Source: an uncultured Eubacteriales bacterium (lineage in GTDB: Bacteria > Bacillota > Clostridia > Peptostreptococcales > Anaerovoracaceae). Taken from it: DNA of 7,578 bases. Positions 6,573-7,578 of the stretch are shown here, in pieces. A program made the position numbers and the translations under genes. The stretch is from contig UQEW01000087.1 in assembly GCA_900540145.1 (NCBI GenBank), forward strand, positions 1 to 7,578. The letters run 5' to 3'. The notes under the pieces are model-generated. The model was not told where the DNA came from. It saw only the letters and a list, made by a program, of their open reading frames with translations, and did no database searches. How positions within the stretch are numbered: the first letter of the stretch is position 1; the number at the start of each line of letters is the position of its first letter.

Positions 6573-7268
6573 ATGAGGACACTTATCAGGAATGTGAAAG
6601 TATACGACGGACTTGGCAGCTTTCCTTTTATTTCAGATATATTGATTGAAAAAGAGCGCATATCAAAGATTGCTCTGAAAATAGAAGAAAAAGCAGATAA
6701 GGAGATTGACGGAACAGGCCTTTGCCTCTCCCCGGGATTTATAAATACCCACAGTCATTCAGACCTTGAGGTATTCAGGAATAAAGAGATGCTTCACACG
6801 CTGAAACAGGGAATTACAACAGAAATAGTAGGCCAGGACGGTTCATCTGTAGCTCCTTTGACAGACGACATAGTAGATGAGCTGGCAGATAATATGGCAC
6901 CGCTGGGCAAGATGATAGAAGGCATAGATGATGAAGCTATGTTGATATTAAAGAAACATAACTGGCCAGGCAATGTCAGAGAATTGGAAAATGTTATCGA
7001 ATATGCCGTTAACATGGAAACGGGAAGGGAACTGACGGCTGCAAGTCTGCCGTCATACCTCACAGAAAATGCCGATAGCAGCTATGAAGATGTGGATTCA
7101 TATGATATGTCTCTTAAAGATTCGTCCAATATGAGTGAAAAGAATAAGATTATAAACGCCCTTAGATTGTTTGAAGATAACACCAAAGGCAAAAAGGAAT
7201 GCGCTAAATATTTGAAAATCTCTTTAAGCACTCTGTATAGAAAGCTGAAAGAATACAATATAAAATAA
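6573..7268 (+). CDS. chimeric gene: N-terminus of a D-aminoacylase-type amidohydrolase fused to the C-terminus of a sigma-54 activator
   Basis: This 231-codon frame joins two unrelated proteins. Residues 1 to about 117 are the start of an N-acyl-D-amino-acid deacylase-family amidohydrolase: a small beta-sandwich start (LIRNVKVYDGLG), PGFINTHSHSDLE with the metal-binding H60-x-H62, then QGITTEIVGQDGSS and DELADNMAPL. The remaining ~400 residues of the barrel, with the other metal ligands, are gone. From about 118 the sequence is the end of a sigma-54 enhancer-binding protein: the tail of the AAA+ domain with the sensor-2 motif WPGNVRELEN (131-140), a Ser/Asp-rich linker (about 164-189), and a Fis-type helix-turn-helix ending STLYRKLKEYNIK (219-231). 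The Walker A, Walker B and GAFTGA parts are missing. The start is firm: AAGGAGG (6561-6567) lies 5 bases before the ATG. A sigma-54 promoter precedes and a terminator follows. Neither enzyme nor ATPase activity is expected; DNA binding may survive. It is probably an in-frame deletion between neighbouring genes; an assembly join cannot be excluded. Confidence 0.85.
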   Translation: MRTLIRNVKVYDGLGSFPFISDILIEKERISKIALKIEEKADKEIDGTGLCLSPGFINTHSHSDLEVFRNKEMLHTLKQGITTEIVGQDGSSVAPLTDDIVDELADNMAPLGKMIEGIDDEAMLILKKHNWPGNVRELENVIEYAVNMETGRELTAASLPSYLTENADSSYEDVDSYDMSLKDSSNMSEKNKIINALRLFEDNTKGKKECAKYLKISLSTLYRKLKEYNIK

Positions 7269-7301
7269 AGAATTAAACTTATCTTTAGACCGTAGACAAA
7301 A

Positions 7302-7340
7302 CCCGGACAGATTGTATGATCGTCCGGGGCTTTCTCTTGC
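7302..7340 (+). terminator. intrinsic terminator after the chimeric gene
   Basis: CCCGGAC (7302-7308) pairs perfectly with GTCCGGG (7322-7328). The stem can continue with GAT/ATC past a single bulged A, leaving a 6-base loop. A pyrimidine- and T-rich stretch (CTTTCTCTTGCTTTTT) follows. It begins 33 bases after the TAA. On the minus strand the hairpin is followed by TTTTG only, so it chiefly serves the plus strand. Confidence 0.72.
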
Positions 7341-7498
7341 TTTTTCTTTTCGTACGTTGCAGCGGAAGACTTATGTGTGCTCTTTTTTGCTGCCTGTGTT
7401 TTTTTCATATGTCGCGTAAGGATAACGAGGTATTAGCCAACATTATTTTTCGCGATTTGAAGGGGAGGGGTGGCGTGAGAAGAAGCAGACCCTCCGGC

Positions 7499-7535
7499 GC
7501 TGATAAAATTTGTTTATTTTTGAAATTTTGTCAGC
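7499..7535. repeat. 13-bp inverted repeat (hairpin) without a T-run
   Basis: GCTGATAAAATTT (7499-7511) pairs with AAATTTTGTCAGC (7523-7535) with a single T-G wobble and an 11-base A/T-rich loop. Neither strand has a T-run after the stem, so it is not an ordinary intrinsic terminator. It could be an operator, an RNA leader structure, or an end of a small repeat element. Confidence 0.55.
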
Positions 7536-7564
7536 AAATTTACATAAAATGGTATTTTTGAAGC

Positions 7565-7574
7565 GTAGGAACCG
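7565..7574 (-). repeat. 10-base inverted match between the two ends of the window
   Basis: GTAGGAACCG at 7565-7574 is the exact reverse complement of CGGTTCCTAC at 11-20. The match does not extend further in either direction beyond scattered bases. Its position at both extremes of the window is notable, but ten bases is short and no flanking target duplication can be seen. Confidence 0.4.
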
Positions 7575-7578
7575 CCAA

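Larger units (their letters stand above)
7341..7578. other. terminal stretch with no supportable gene
   Basis: From the terminator to the window end I see no gene I can support. Short frames exist on both strands but lack ribosome binding sites and recognisable protein features. A purine-rich AGGGGAGGGG (7461-7470) precedes a GTG at 7475 that opens only 28 codons to a TGA at 7559-7561. Its product is basic and then hydrophobic/aromatic with no family resemblance. The stretch also contains the hairpin at 7499-7535 and a 10-base inverted match to the left end of the window. Confidence 0.5.

Noticed and set aside
6911..6932. Translational frameshift or two separate genes at the chimera junction
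   Set aside because: The frame is continuous through the junction with no stop and no second Shine-Dalgarno before the activator part, so a single fused product is the better reading.
7082..7408. Minus-strand frame beginning with a lysine-rich stretch (MKKTQAAKKSTHKSSAATYE)
   Set aside because: The N-terminal part looks superficially like a basic protein tail, but it has no ribosome binding site. The lysines arise from the T-rich tract after the terminator, the frame crosses that terminator, and its second half is antisense to the helix-turn-helix coding region.
7316..7561. Plus-strand 81-codon frame over the last 250 bases
   Set aside because: It starts inside the terminator hairpin, has no Shine-Dalgarno, and its Phe/Leu/Cys-rich start reflects the T-rich tract. 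The internal GTG at 7475 after AGGGGAGGGG opens only 28 codons and is not convincing.

Overview
The window looks like the chromosome of a low-to-moderate GC Firmicute, most likely an anaerobic, amino-acid-fermenting member of the Clostridia. Pointers are SecA and BirA of Gram-positive type, strong AGGAGG-type ribosome binding sites, a TTG start, a consensus SigA promoter, AGA/ATA-rich codon use, and the use of sigma-54 next to an amidohydrolase of the D-aminoacylase type. The genus cannot be read from this sequence.

Layout. Positions 1-397 hold poorly resolved plus-strand material: a possible 3' end of a gene (1-84) and a small open frame ending in a membrane segment (110-397) with no convincing start. 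Convergent to it lies a minus-strand biotin operon: birA (987-1985, repressor and biotin protein ligase) followed by bioY (421-987, biotin uptake S-component), with stop and start overlapping by one base. It is driven by a perfect TTGACA-17-TATAAT promoter (2025-2053) that overlaps an imperfect inverted repeat, probably the BirA operator. Divergently, an extended -10 promoter whose -10/start region is duplicated in tandem drives a CNNM/CBS/CorC-type membrane transporter (2248-3501) and secA (3516-6278), which ends at a strong intrinsic terminator (6297-6342).

The accessory part follows. A well-formed sigma-54 promoter (6499-6516) and a strong Shine-Dalgarno precede a 231-codon gene (6573-7268) that is a chimera. 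Its first ~117 residues are the start of an N-acyl-D-amino-acid deacylase-type amidohydrolase. The rest is the end of a sigma-54 enhancer-binding activator (end of the AAA+ domain plus Fis-type helix-turn-helix). The simplest reading is an in-frame deletion between two neighbouring co-oriented genes, an enzyme gene and its own activator. The product should have neither full enzyme nor ATPase activity but may still bind DNA. A terminator follows at 7302-7340. The last ~240 bases hold no gene I can support, only a 13-bp hairpin.

How the parts work together: birA-bioY is a self-contained biotin sensing and salvage unit. The transporter-secA pair is housekeeping (divalent cation homeostasis and protein export). 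The chimeric gene is the most unusual item and the best candidate for follow-up. No tRNA, rRNA, CRISPR array, insertion sequence or riboswitch was recognised.
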